From contig NZ_CP122539.1 of the NCBI RefSeq assembly GCF_029853675.1, positions 1,817,001 to 1,881,000 of the forward strand: a stretch of DNA of 64,000 nucleotides. The letters are read 5' to 3'. The position numbers and the translations under genes are program-made. Within the stretch, counting starts at the first letter, position 1, and each line of letters opens with the position of its first letter. The DNA comes from Tenacibaculum tangerinum. GTDB lineage: Bacteria; Bacteroidota; Bacteroidia; Flavobacteriales; Flavobacteriaceae. Positions 25,676 to 35,020 of this stretch are shown here, one piece after another. The notes under the pieces are model-generated. The model had not been told where the DNA came from. It worked only from the letters and a program-made list of their open reading frames with translations, and did no database searches.

Positions 25676-27628
25676 TTATATAAACCAATTCCATACCAAT
25701 CCAAACCGAATTACAAAATCTCTATACGGATAGTTAGGAGCCGAGAAATAATTCTTCTTCAGCACAAAAGAACTAATATTATCTGCCTTAAAGTAAATTC
25801 GAGTTCTTCGAACTCTCGCATTAAAAAATACATCAACAGTCGGGTATCCTATTTCCGTTTCATTCTGCAACCTAAATTCTGCTAACAATGGGTCGTAAGC
25901 GTTTGCCTTATACTTCGTAAAATACTTAAACGTTGTTCCTATTTGCACTAATAAAGGATTTCCTTTAAACCATTCATCAGTATAATACAAAGTATTTCTG
26001 GTAACAATTTCTGGCACTCTAAAAACACTGTCTCCATTCGCTACTTTTTGATACATTACGGTGTTATCTAAGGCAAATTTTCCTACGGAAAACTCTTTAG
26101 AAACCTTTAATTTTAAATAATTAACATCTCCTGAAAACTGTACTGGTTTGCTGTTTTCATCAAAGTACGTATAGTTACTAATATTTGTAAGCGCAATAGA
26201 AGCATCTCCCCATTTTGAGGCTATTGATCCTCCTAAAGTTCTTGTACCCTCTTGTACAAAATTGTTTTCCCAATTATAAGCATCGTAACTACTTTGATGT
26301 AATAAAAAGTTGAAATTAGGAAACCTATTACTAATTTCTACATTACTTTTAATGGTAAAGACACTGTCTTTTTTATAAAAAGCTTCTCCTTTAAAACTAT
26401 TTCCTGATAACCTACCGCTACCTGGTGTTAGCATTCCTGATGCGTTTATATGAAAGTTTCCTATCCTTCCATTCCAATCAGCACCCAAAGAAACGGCATT
26501 TCCTTTTAATTTATTTTTTGTAATTCCTACAGTGCTATTTTGTAAATTTTCATACCCGTATCTGTAGTTGGAGAGCATCGTTTTTACACGAAACTTTCCA
26601 AGTACGTACTTAGAATTAAAATCCAAGAAAAGCTCGTTGTTATAGGCTATGTATGCTGTTTTGTCATCAATACCAGAAGAAGTTATTACCTCTCCAAAAA
26701 CACCCGTAGTGGGAGCACCTTGGTTAAAACGAAAAAACTTAGAGTCTCTCGTAAATGAATGTCCCAATTTTAAATTAGAGAAATCTTTTTGAGTCACGCT
26801 ATCTTTTGAAGAAAGCAGTTTAAACGTATGCTCAAAATACAGTCTTTTAGCATCTAAAGTACTTTCAGCATTACTCAAATTTACATCCATTCTTGCCCTA
26901 TTACTATTGAAATTAGGATCGTCGTTTATAAAGGCCTCTAGAGCAGTTGGTGTAAGCCCACCATTTTCTTGATGAAAAAAGTCTTGATTTGCAGCATGTC
27001 CCTTTATAGTGTACTGTCCTTTAGGTGTTTCGTACCGAAAACTTACTCTAAAATTTCCTGTACTTGCTAACGAACGTCTGTACTTACCTAAAGAACGAAT
27101 GCCCTTATATGCCAAAGCGACATTGAATCGTTTGGAAAAATTAGTGGTAAAAAGTGCGTCCAATACCTGCCCCTGCTCCATTCCTGTTCGGTACATAATT
27201 TCTGTGGTAGGTGTGGGTACTTGATAGTAGTTTACATCTTCAATATGAAAATAATTGAACATTTTCGCTCTAAAACCTATATCTGGAAACGGAGAAATGT
27301 TTGTAAAATCGTATCCTAAATTAGTAAATGTTTGTCCTTGATTATGAAACTCCAATAACTCAAAATTATCTTTTCTTAAGAAATTAAATTTATATTCTTT
27401 TTGAATCGTTAAAGTCGTATCGATAATGGTAGTATCGTTCTTATGTGAAATAATTTTATAATCGGTATATTTTGTTTTTCCGCTTAGTTTTACACTAATT
27501 TCATTATCAGGTATCGAATCAGACCCTCTTCTTGGAATCCTTCCTAAACTTCCATCAACATTTCGAATCTGTGAAACAATTATCTGAACACTTATTAAAC
27601 AAAAAAATACTAAGAGATTTTTCTTCAT
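25676..27628 (-). CDS. Putative porin, large outer-membrane barrel (Porin_10-like)
   Basis: The product is 650 residues from the ATG at 27628, which gives a clean signal peptide ending QIIVSQ. The frame extends to 27700, but that would place 24 odd residues ahead of the signal. The mature part is a run of amphipathic strands with GxF and YxF ends, finishing with FVIRFGLVWNWFI. This resembles the 'putative porin' family restricted to Bacteroidota. A -7 box ends only 5 bp before the ATG. The gene is divergent from rnhB. Confidence 0.8.
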   Translation of the reverse strand: MKKNLLVFFCLISVQIIVSQIRNVDGSLGRIPRRGSDSIPDNEISVKLSGKTKYTDYKIISHKNDTTIIDTTLTIQKEYKFNFLRKDNFELLEFHNQGQTFTNLGYDFTNISPFPDIGFRAKMFNYFHIEDVNYYQVPTPTTEIMYRTGMEQGQVLDALFTTNFSKRFNVALAYKGIRSLGKYRRSLASTGNFRVSFRYETPKGQYTIKGHAANQDFFHQENGGLTPTALEAFINDDPNFNSNRARMDVNLSNAESTLDAKRLYFEHTFKLLSSKDSVTQKDFSNLKLGHSFTRDSKFFRFNQGAPTTGVFGEVITSSGIDDKTAYIAYNNELFLDFNSKYVLGKFRVKTMLSNYRYGYENLQNSTVGITKNKLKGNAVSLGADWNGRIGNFHINASGMLTPGSGRLSGNSFKGEAFYKKDSVFTIKSNVEISNRFPNFNFLLHQSSYDAYNWENNFVQEGTRTLGGSIASKWGDASIALTNISNYTYFDENSKPVQFSGDVNYLKLKVSKEFSVGKFALDNTVMYQKVANGDSVFRVPEIVTRNTLYYTDEWFKGNPLLVQIGTTFKYFTKYKANAYDPLLAEFRLQNETEIGYPTVDVFFNARVRRTRIYFKADNISSFVLKKNYFSAPNYPYRDFVIRFGLVWNWFI

Positions 27629-27633
27629 AACAG

Positions 27634-27641
27634 CAAAAGTA
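27634..27641 (-). promoter_or_regulatory. -7 box close to the porin start codon
   Basis: The minus strand reads TACTTTTG, a perfect TAnnTTTG, ending five bases before the porin ATG. If it is used, the mRNA is almost leaderless. It also argues against the longer frame beginning at 27700. Confidence 0.45.
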
Positions 27642-27698
27642 AAATAATTTAACGACAAAAAACGTGAATATTTTCCTTGAAATCTGTTAATTTGTAGC

Positions 27699-28292
27699 AT
27701 GTTGCAGTTAAATTTTAGCGGTTATCAATTAGAAGCAGGAACTGATGAAGCTGGTAGAGGTTGTTTATCGGGTCCTGTAGTAGCGGCGGCGGTTATTTTA
27801 CCCAAAGACTTTGAACATAAATTGTTAAACGATTCCAAACAACTTTCAGAAAAAAAACGACAAGAACTCCGCCCCTATATTGAGGCGCATGCACTTGCCT
27901 ATGGAGTCTCTTTTGTAAATCAAGAAGAGGTTGATGAACTCAACGTATTGCAAGCTTCTATTGCTGGCATGCACCGTTCTATACAACAATTAACCCTACA
28001 GCCTGAGTTTATTATCGTTGACGGGAACAAGTTCAAACCTTTTGAGAGAATTCCACATCAAACTATTGTAAAAGGCGATGCTAAATTTATGAGTATAGCG
28101 GCAGCTTCTGTGCTTGCAAAAACCTACAGAGATGAATATATGGAAAAAATTCATCGAGAATTCCCTCAATACAACTGGCAAAAAAACAAGGGATATCCTA
28201 CCAAAGAACACCGTGAGGCAATACGGCAGTTTGGCATAACCCCTTACCATAGAAAATCATTTAAATTGTTACCAAGAACAACTTTCATTTAA
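27699..28292 (+). CDS. rnhB: Ribonuclease HII
   Basis: This 197-residue enzyme cuts RNA in RNA-DNA hybrids and removes misinserted ribonucleotides. The active-site acidic residues are seen as D16-E17 in GTDEAGRG, D108 in IIVDGN and D127 in KGDAKF. The conserved tail [13 protein letters not shown] is also present. The length is typical. It is divergent from the porin gene, with a short shared promoter region. The following 144 bp to the next gene hold only AT-rich sequence. Confidence 0.95.
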   Translation: MLQLNFSGYQLEAGTDEAGRGCLSGPVVAAAVILPKDFEHKLLNDSKQLSEKKRQELRPYIEAHALAYGVSFVNQEEVDELNVLQASIAGMHRSIQQLTLQPEFIIVDGNKFKPFERIPHQTIVKGDAKFMSIAAASVLAKTYRDEYMEKIHREFPQYNWQKNKGYPTKEHREAIRQFGITPYHRKSFKLLPRTTFI

Positions 28293-28436
28293 GTTCTAAA
28301 AAATAACAATTGAAAATTCGTAGTTCATAATTGAGATGTCTCATAAATCATGCTTCGCACTATCTACATGAAATACTATTAATTTCAAGACACCTAAACA
28401 CAAAACATGGTAAAAACCGAATCAATTAGCGCTCTA

Positions 28437-28964
28437 TTATTTAGATTTTGCTCCTACAAAAGTATGTGATTTCACTTTAAACAACACATTAAAAGTAGTT
28501 AAGCTACCATAGATTCTTGTGATGTATTGTTGCAAATCTATTTTTTCTTGCTCGTCTAAATTCTTACTTGCATTTATTTTTTGTTCCATTACTCGAATAC
28601 GGTCACGTACCATAACTATTTTATGAAAAAAAGTATCAATCGGAATTTCTTTAGATGTTAAATTCGTATCGGCAGGCTCTATAACTAATTTCCCACCTTT
28701 AAACTTATCGGCAATAGGAACAATTTCCGATACATCGCTCCACTTTTTCAAAATTTTACGCAGCGAGCTTTCTATTTCATAAAAACTTACCGAATCTACT
28801 TCCTGGTTCACCGCTTCAATAATTTCTAGATCGTCATCTAAAGGTATGGTTTCTAACCCCATTTCCTGAAAAGTTACCCAATATTGGTTGCTATCTACGT
28901 TGGTTACCACACCGAATCCGTAAGTTGGATGATTTATTCTCGATCCTATTCCTAATAATTTCAT
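28437..28964 (-). CDS. Conserved hypothetical protein with Tudor-like N-terminus
   Basis: This 175-residue protein begins with GIGSRINHPTYGFGVVTNV followed by an aromatic beta pattern. This resembles the small SH3/Tudor-like modules seen in CarD and at the UvrD C-terminus (HPxFGxGxV). The rest is helical and charged, with a coiled-coil-like stretch at about 110-150. I recognise no full-length family. It is divergent from the nucleoid-associated protein gene, so a nucleic-acid or polymerase contact is possible but unproven. Confidence 0.7.
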   Translation of the reverse strand: MKLLGIGSRINHPTYGFGVVTNVDSNQYWVTFQEMGLETIPLDDDLEIIEAVNQEVDSVSFYEIESSLRKILKKWSDVSEIVPIADKFKGGKLVIEPADTNLTSKEIPIDTFFHKIVMVRDRIRVMEQKINASKNLDEQEKIDLQQYITRIYGSLTTFNVLFKVKSHTFVGAKSK

Positions 28965-28995
28965 AATCTCTATATTTTTACGCTACTAAAATACT

Positions 28996-29003
28996 TATTT
29001 TTG
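28996..29003 (+). promoter_or_regulatory. -7 box for the nucleoid-associated protein gene
   Basis: TATTTTTG fits TAnnTTTG and ends 19 bp before the ATG at 29023. No clear -33 element is seen. Confidence 0.5.
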
Positions 29004-29022
29004 TCTTCCAATTTTTTAGAAA

Positions 29023-30078
29023 ATGATTAAAAGAACTCGTGCAGAAATTAGTAAGTGTATTATCCACAAAGTAGCTAACAAGTATAACAGCGGACAAAAT
29101 GCTTTTTCTGAAAGCTTGGTGCGTTTTGATGAAGAAAGTTACGAACTATTGCTTCCTTTTTTACTCAAACCCTTTGGTTCGGTTACGCAAAGCTATCGCT
29201 TTAGCCACCATGCTGATGTTCGCTTAAACGAAATGAACAAGTATGCTACCGATATTTTTGAGCAAGAAAGTACTGAGGTTTTCATCGAACATTCTAAAAA
29301 TATGGTGAAGCATTTATACGAGCAATCAAACTCTGCCAATATTAAAACGGGCGATGTAATTGTTGCCTACTTTGAAGGTATCGAGTATAAAGATGTTTTA
29401 ACCGAAGCTGTTGGCGTTTTTAAAATTGAAAGTAAGGTAGATTTCTTTCAAACCTATTTAGATGAAGATAGTTTTGATGTAGTGGTACAAAAAGGAATTT
29501 CAACAAAGAAACTAGATAAGGGGTGTTTAATTTTAAATGCTACAGATGCCGAAGGTACCGTAGTGCTGTCTGTAGATAATAATCAATACGACGCTCAATA
29601 TTGGATAAAAAACTTTTTGAGTGTTAAGTATGCAGATGACCGTAATTTGCACACTCAGAATTATTTAGAAATGTGTAAAGAGTTTTCTGAAGAAGTTATA
29701 AAGCCTGAATTTGGAAAACAAGAACAAAGTAACTTCTTAGCCAATACGGTTGATTATTTTAAAGAGCACGAAAGTGTAGATTATCACGGATTTAAAGATG
29801 AAATTTTTCAAGAAGACAAGCATAAAGATCTTTTTGAAGATTACAAACAGCACTTTGAAAAATTAAACGATGTACTTATTCGTAACAATTTTGAAGTATC
29901 TGATGTGGTTTTAAAAAAGGAAAAAAGTAAGTTTAAAACCGAAATTAAGCTCGATACGAATATTCAAATTAAAATTGATGTGGATGCTCCTGATGCTTCT
30001 GCTGAATATTTAGAACAAGGCTATGACGAAGAGAAAAAAATGAAATTTTATAAGGTGTATTATAATGCTGAGAAATAA
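29023..30078 (+). CDS. Nucleoid-associated protein (NdpA/YejK family)
   Basis: The 351-residue protein matches the NdpA family by its N-terminal ISKCIIHKVANK, the SYRFSHHADVRLNEM region, and the C-terminal VKKEKSKFKTEIKLD-like beta segment. Family proteins associate with the nucleoid; their biochemical role is poorly known. In some relatives they are linked to defence or DNA metabolism, but nothing in this neighbourhood suggests that here. The gene is monocistronic and ends at a hairpin shared with the facing rhodanese gene. Confidence 0.85.
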   Translation: MIKRTRAEISKCIIHKVANKYNSGQNAFSESLVRFDEESYELLLPFLLKPFGSVTQSYRFSHHADVRLNEMNKYATDIFEQESTEVFIEHSKNMVKHLYEQSNSANIKTGDVIVAYFEGIEYKDVLTEAVGVFKIESKVDFFQTYLDEDSFDVVVQKGISTKKLDKGCLILNATDAEGTVVLSVDNNQYDAQYWIKNFLSVKYADDRNLHTQNYLEMCKEFSEEVIKPEFGKQEQSNFLANTVDYFKEHESVDYHGFKDEIFQEDKHKDLFEDYKQHFEKLNDVLIRNNFEVSDVVLKKEKSKFKTEIKLDTNIQIKIDVDAPDASAEYLEQGYDEEKKMKFYKVYYNAEK

Positions 30079-30124
30079 AAACGATTCGTCAGATTAAATC
30101 TCTTTTTATTACGCAATCAAACAC

Positions 30125-30154
30125 AAAAATCCCGAGCAAATACTCGAGATTTTT
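30125..30154. terminator. Bidirectional terminator
   Basis: AAAAATCCCGAG (30125-30136) pairs with CTCGAGATTTTT (30143-30154), with one C/A mismatch. It lies between the converging nucleoid-protein and rhodanese genes. Confidence 0.75.
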
Positions 30155-30161
30155 CTATTCT

Positions 30162-30536
30162 TTATTTTTTTTCTGTCCATTCTAAATAGCCCCCTAAAAC
30201 ATTGTAGGCATTATACCCTTTTTTTACGAGTAATTCGGTAGCTCTTTTGCTTCTTACTCCCGAGCGACAGTAAACATATACAGGTTTCGTTTTATCTAGT
30301 TTTTCTAAAGCTTTTCCTTCAAAATCATCACCTGTAACATCTATTTTTATGGGAGTTTCAATCACTCCTTCTGCCCATTCTTCTGGGGTTCTAACGTCTA
30401 ATAACTGTACCGTATTTTCGTTTTCTAAAATCATTTGTAGGTCTTCTACTGTAATATCTTTTGCCTCGTGGGTTTGTGGTCTACATGATAGCACCACAGT
30501 TACAAACAACCCTATTAATAAAACACTTTTATTCAT
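30162..30536 (-). CDS. Rhodanese-domain lipoprotein
   Basis: The product has 124 residues. A lipoprotein signal ends VVLSC (Cys at about 18), so the protein is anchored in the periplasm. A single rhodanese domain follows with LLDVRTPEEWAEGVI and the active-site loop CRSGVRS, whose Cys would carry persulfide. It begins 6 bp after the MBL-rhodanese gene, in one operon with it. Rhodaneses transfer sulfane sulfur; the acceptor here is unknown. Confidence 0.88.
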   Translation of the reverse strand: MNKSVLLIGLFVTVVLSCRPQTHEAKDITVEDLQMILENENTVQLLDVRTPEEWAEGVIETPIKIDVTGDDFEGKALEKLDKTKPVYVYCRSGVRSKRATELLVKKGYNAYNVLGGYLEWTEKK

Positions 30537-30542
30537 TTTTAT

Positions 30543-31952
30543 TTATTTTAATGTTGATGGACATACTGCTTCTGTTCTAGGTATGTCGGCTTCTTTTATC
30601 GCTTTGTATCCACCGTCTACATCAATTACATTGTGGAATCCCCTTGCTTTTAAAATAGACGCTGCTATTACAGAGCGGTATCCTCCAGCACAGTGCACAT
30701 AAAAATCTTCTTTTGTTGGAAATTCTCCTATGTGTTCGTTTAAGAAATCTAAAGGTGTACTTGGCACATTTACAATATGTTCACTGGCATACTCTCCTGG
30801 TTTACGAACATCAAAAACTGGTGCCTCTTTTGTAAGTTCTTCTGCTAAAACATTGGCAGAAACAGAACGTAAGGTATCTACTTCTTTTCCTGCTGATTTC
30901 CATGCAGCAAAGCTTCCATCTAAATATCCCAATACGTTGTCAAAACCAACGCGAGATAAGCGTGTAATGGTAGTTTCTTCTTCTCCTATAGGAGTCACTA
31001 GTAAAATGGGTTGCGTAACATCTTTAATCAAGGCACCCACCCACGGGGCAAAGGTTCCTCCTAAACCAATAAAAATAGATTGTGGTATGAATCCTTGAAT
31101 GAATTCTGATTGATGACGTACATCTAATACTATCGCATCTGTTTCATTCGCTATTTTTTCAAAGTCTGTTACAGATAGTGCTTTTGCGCCGCTTTTGATA
31201 ACCTCATCGATAGATTGATATCCTTCTTTATTCATTTTTACATTTAAAGGGAAATATTCTGGTGGAGGCAATAAACCGTCGGTAACTTCTTTCACAAACT
31301 CTTCTTTGGTCATATTTGCACGCAAGGCATAATTGGTTTTCTTTTGCTGTCCGATAGTTCCTACCGTTTCTTTGCTTAAGTTTTTACCACAAGCAGAACC
31401 TGCTCCGTGTGCAGGATATACGATTACATCGTCTTCTAGTGTCATAATTTTTGTACGCAAACTGTCGTACAATAATCCTGCTAATTCTTCTTGTGTTAGG
31501 TTGGCTGCCTTTTGTGCTAAATCAGGTCGACCTACATCTCCTAAAAACAAGGTGTCTCCACTAAAAATAGCATGATTTTTACCTTCCTTGTCTTTTAACA
31601 AGTAGGTGGCACTTTCCATAGTATGTCCAGGAGTATGTAGTAAGGTAATGGTAACATCTCCTAATTTGAATACTTCTCCATCTTCGGCAATATGTGCTTC
31701 ATAATTTGTTTTTGCCGTAGGTCCGAATACAATTGTTGCTCCTGTTTTTTCGGCTAACGTAACATGACCGCTTACAAAATCTGCATGGAAATGTGTTTCA
31801 AAAATATATTTGATTGTAGCTCCTTCTTTTTCAGCTCTGTTTATATAAGGGTCAACTTCACGTAAAGGGTCAATAATGGCGACTTCTCCATTACTTTCAA
31901 CATAATAGGCTCCTTGTGCTAAACAACCTGTGTAAATTTGCTCTATTCTCAT
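30543..31952 (-). CDS. Metallo-beta-lactamase-fold protein with two rhodanese domains
   Basis: The 469-residue protein has an N-terminal MBL domain of the persulfide dioxygenase/ETHE1 type (about 1-210). Its metal motif is THFHADFVSGH, followed by HTPGHT, SGDTLF and YPAHG. Two rhodanese domains follow. The first (about 260-355) lacks a catalytic Cys (the loop reads TPIGEEE), and the second (about 365-465) has CAGGYRS. This is the Blh/persulfide dioxygenase-like architecture, oxidising or trafficking glutathione or low-molecular-weight persulfides. Its neighbours are a SulP transporter and a rhodanese lipoprotein, which supports a role in sulfide handling. Confidence 0.88.
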   Translation of the reverse strand: MRIEQIYTGCLAQGAYYVESNGEVAIIDPLREVDPYINRAEKEGATIKYIFETHFHADFVSGHVTLAEKTGATIVFGPTAKTNYEAHIAEDGEVFKLGDVTITLLHTPGHTMESATYLLKDKEGKNHAIFSGDTLFLGDVGRPDLAQKAANLTQEELAGLLYDSLRTKIMTLEDDVIVYPAHGAGSACGKNLSKETVGTIGQQKKTNYALRANMTKEEFVKEVTDGLLPPPEYFPLNVKMNKEGYQSIDEVIKSGAKALSVTDFEKIANETDAIVLDVRHQSEFIQGFIPQSIFIGLGGTFAPWVGALIKDVTQPILLVTPIGEEETTITRLSRVGFDNVLGYLDGSFAAWKSAGKEVDTLRSVSANVLAEELTKEAPVFDVRKPGEYASEHIVNVPSTPLDFLNEHIGEFPTKEDFYVHCAGGYRSVIAASILKARGFHNVIDVDGGYKAIKEADIPRTEAVCPSTLK

Positions 31953-31963
31953 GATATGATATA

Positions 31964-33691
31964 TTATTTATACGCTTGGTGTATATACTGTGCGTATTTT
32001 TTCTGGTTTTTATTATCTCCTGTTTTATAAAAATTTACAGCGCCATTGGCACGCATAAAAAAGTGATCTAAGCTTACTACCTCTAACAGACCTCCTCTAA
32101 AAAAAGCGTCTCTTACGGGACCTTTGACTCCTGCAAAATAAAATTGAATGTCGTGTTTACGAAAATAAACAATCCGTTCTTTTAGCATCTCTATTCCCGT
32201 GCTATCTACTCTATTAATACTTTCTGCATCTAATACAATCAATTTTAATGCCTTCCCTTTTTCTTCTGTCATTTCGTCTAATTTATCTCTAAAATAGTTA
32301 GAGTTGGCATAAAATAATTGTGCATCAAAGCGAAATACTAAGATTTCATCATCTAAAATAACTTCCTTAAACCTGTTCTTGTTACGGTAAAAATTTGAAT
32401 TAGGCACTTTTCCTAACTCAACTACATAGGGCCTTGAGGTTCTAAAAATTAAAACGATTAATGATAAGGCTACTCCGATTAAAATTCCATATTCAATTCC
32501 GAAGAAAATAGTTGCTAAAAAAGTAGCTACTAGTAGCCAAAAATCTAAGTTATTTGCTTTCCACAACCTTTTAGCTTCTTTTACATTTATCAGATTAAAA
32601 ACTGCAACAATAATAATGGCTGATAAAATAGTTTTTGGTAGGTGATAAAAAACAGGTGTTAAAAAAAGTAAGGTGAACACTACCAGAATTGCGGAAACAA
32701 ATGCAGAAACTCCTGTAGTTCCTCCTGATTCTGCATTAATCGCCGAACGAGAAAAGCTTGATGCAGATGGATATGATTGAAATAATGATCCTACCATATT
32801 ACTTAGTCCTAAGGCTACCAATTCTTGATTGGGTCGTACTCGGTACTCGTCTTGTTTGGCTTCTAACGTTTTTCCTATAGAAATTGTTTCTAAATACCCA
32901 ACCATTACCAAGGTTGCTGCAATAGGCATTAATTCGCGTATTAAAGCTATATCGATAACTGGTGTTGAAAATTTTGGCAATCCTGAGGGAATATCTTTTA
33001 CGATAGCTACATCTGTTAATTGATTTCCAAAAAGGTGCATTGCTACGATACCTAATACGACTACGATTAGTGCATTGGGTATTTTTTTGTTTATTCTTCT
33101 AAAAATAATGATGATGATACACGCAACCAAACCTATGATGGTTGTATTTGGTTTAAAGTATTTAAGTTTTTCGAAGATATCTTCTAGAAGCAGGTAAATT
33201 TGGTCACTTTGTATAAACTCAACTCCGAATAAGTTTTTAAACTGATTGAGTCCAATAATTAGAGCTACTGCAGAGGTAAATCCTGTAATTACGGGTCTTG
33301 ACAAAAAATTAACGATAAATCCGAGGCGGAAAATTCCCATTAAAAACTGAATGCTTCCAACCACTAATGCTAAGAGTACTGCAATGGCTATATAGCTCTC
33401 AGACCCTGTTAGTGCTAAAGTTGAAACTCCCGTGGCTACAATTAACGAATCCATCGCTACGGGCCCTATGGCTACTTGACGTGCTGTTCCAAAAACGGCA
33501 TATAACAATTGCGGAACCAATGCAGCATATAACCCATAAATAGGGGGTAATCCTGCAATAAGTGCATAGGCGATACCCTGTGGAATCAAAACAATAGCCA
33601 CTGTTATTCCCGCCACCACATCGCCTCTTAGCTGCGATTTTTTGTAGTTGGGCAGCCATTCTAGAATCGGTATGAGTTTTCTTAATTTCAT
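31964..33691 (-). CDS. SulP family anion transporter with STAS domain
   Basis: This 575-residue protein has about ten to fourteen hydrophobic helices. The SulP signature PQGIAYALIAGLPPIYGLYAAL lies near the N-terminus, and a C-terminal STAS domain (about 435-550) contains VLDAESINRVDSTGIEML. I use the ATG at 33691; a TTG four codons upstream is possible. SulP proteins carry sulfate, bicarbonate or other anions. It starts the sulfur gene set, 11 bp before the MBL-rhodanese gene. Sulfate, sulfite or bicarbonate are all possible substrates. Confidence 0.9.
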   Translation of the reverse strand: MKLRKLIPILEWLPNYKKSQLRGDVVAGITVAIVLIPQGIAYALIAGLPPIYGLYAALVPQLLYAVFGTARQVAIGPVAMDSLIVATGVSTLALTGSESYIAIAVLLALVVGSIQFLMGIFRLGFIVNFLSRPVITGFTSAVALIIGLNQFKNLFGVEFIQSDQIYLLLEDIFEKLKYFKPNTTIIGLVACIIIIIFRRINKKIPNALIVVVLGIVAMHLFGNQLTDVAIVKDIPSGLPKFSTPVIDIALIRELMPIAATLVMVGYLETISIGKTLEAKQDEYRVRPNQELVALGLSNMVGSLFQSYPSASSFSRSAINAESGGTTGVSAFVSAILVVFTLLFLTPVFYHLPKTILSAIIIVAVFNLINVKEAKRLWKANNLDFWLLVATFLATIFFGIEYGILIGVALSLIVLIFRTSRPYVVELGKVPNSNFYRNKNRFKEVILDDEILVFRFDAQLFYANSNYFRDKLDEMTEEKGKALKLIVLDAESINRVDSTGIEMLKERIVYFRKHDIQFYFAGVKGPVRDAFFRGGLLEVVSLDHFFMRANGAVNFYKTGDNKNQKKYAQYIHQAYK

Positions 33692-33711
33692 TCCTTGTAC
33701 CAAATAGTTTT

Positions 33712-35007
33712 CTAATTTTTTGATATCTTATAAAAAGGAATTGTCCATTCTAAAAAATTATATTCTTGCCCTTTTTTCTCTACCTTAATTTCATGCAACC
33801 CGTCTGCTATATTTTTAATATTAACATACCCTAACAATCCCTTTTGATGAGTTCTTGGATGGTTGTGATACCTAATAAAATCAACTGCTATTTTTTCTCC
33901 ATCGATTGATAGAGCATGGTATTTTTTATAGCATTCGGATAAATATACTGCTTCTTTTTCTCTTTGCACTAATTTCGAATCTTTAGAATCCTTTTCGAAA
34001 GCACCACAAAACTCCTCTCTAATTTTTTCTTCATACTTAAATATAGGTATAAAAATCTCTAGAACATTAGAATCTATTTTACTAGACTCAATCTCTGGAG
34101 CTAGTAAAAATGAGTTTGACTTATTATCATCTTTATAGTAGTCGGCGTAGGTTTTATGCTCGTTAAAAAATTTGTGCTTTGTTGAAATAATTAAATAAAA
34201 AATATTTGTCTTCTGAATTTGTACACTCGTCACAATTATTCCTGAAACTAAAAAAAGCAGCATTAAATATGCCAATGATTTTTTCTTTTTAAAATTCGAC
34301 CCAAAGATCATTGATACTTGTAAAATACTTTTGTAAAACGGTCCAAAAGATACCATTGAAACAAATCTCACTATTTTAAAGTTTAGTATCTGTAATTTTT
34401 CTTTTTCTTTATTCTTTTTTAGATTGGAAATTGCGGTAATTATCGATTGTAAAATTAGACTTCCTACAATTAAAAAAGCTGGAATCAGAAGAATGAAATT
34501 ATTTACATATTCTGACAATAGGTTAAATAGAAGTAGGTAGAGACTTGAAAAAATTGCGATGTAACCGTACATTAACAAAAAGGTAAATGCTACTGAAAAA
34601 ATCACGCTACATAACTCATCTACCTTTTGTATAGAGTCTTTCAATTTTGGCAAGATGGAGAGTATTTTTTCTGTATAGATTTTAGAATAGGCACTATCTT
34701 CTATACTATAATCTGGAAATACGGAATTCAATCCAACCAATCCTACCCAATAGGCTCTTAAGAAAAAGTGTATGACAAACATTGAGGCTAAAATACTAAT
34801 AGCTAACAAACCAAAAAAAGTAATAAAATAACCTATATAATACTGACTTGGGTTGAGAACATTGATAAAGAAATTTGCGGTCCAACCAATAATATCAAAG
34901 AGTTTAAATGAACCATAAATAGCTATCGCAGAAACCAATAATTCAGCTTCCCAGCTTTCCTCTTTTAATCGCTGTAACCATCCTTTATTTTCTGATTGAT
35001 TGCTCAT
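33712..35007 (-). CDS. Multispanning membrane protein, unknown function
   Basis: I do not recognise this 431-residue protein. The first ~280 residues contain about six hydrophobic helices (near 20-40, 55-80, 130-165, 170-195, 220-235 and 245-262). A soluble C-terminal part of about 160 residues follows, with paired Cys/charged stretches (EEFCGAFEKDS, YLSECYKKY) and a beta-rich end (GLHEIKVEKKGQEY). It lies 20 bp upstream of the SulP start and 13 bp after ruvB, so it is probably in one transcript with both. A role with the sulfur genes is only a guess. Confidence 0.7.
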   Translation of the reverse strand: MSNQSENKGWLQRLKEESWEAELLVSAIAIYGSFKLFDIIGWTANFFINVLNPSQYYIGYFITFFGLLAISILASMFVIHFFLRAYWVGLVGLNSVFPDYSIEDSAYSKIYTEKILSILPKLKDSIQKVDELCSVIFSVAFTFLLMYGYIAIFSSLYLLLFNLLSEYVNNFILLIPAFLIVGSLILQSIITAISNLKKNKEKEKLQILNFKIVRFVSMVSFGPFYKSILQVSMIFGSNFKKKKSLAYLMLLFLVSGIIVTSVQIQKTNIFYLIISTKHKFFNEHKTYADYYKDDNKSNSFLLAPEIESSKIDSNVLEIFIPIFKYEEKIREEFCGAFEKDSKDSKLVQREKEAVYLSECYKKYHALSIDGEKIAVDFIRYHNHPRTHQKGLLGYVNIKNIADGLHEIKVEKKGQEYNFLEWTIPFYKISKN

Positions 35008-35020
35008 GCTAATCTACATC

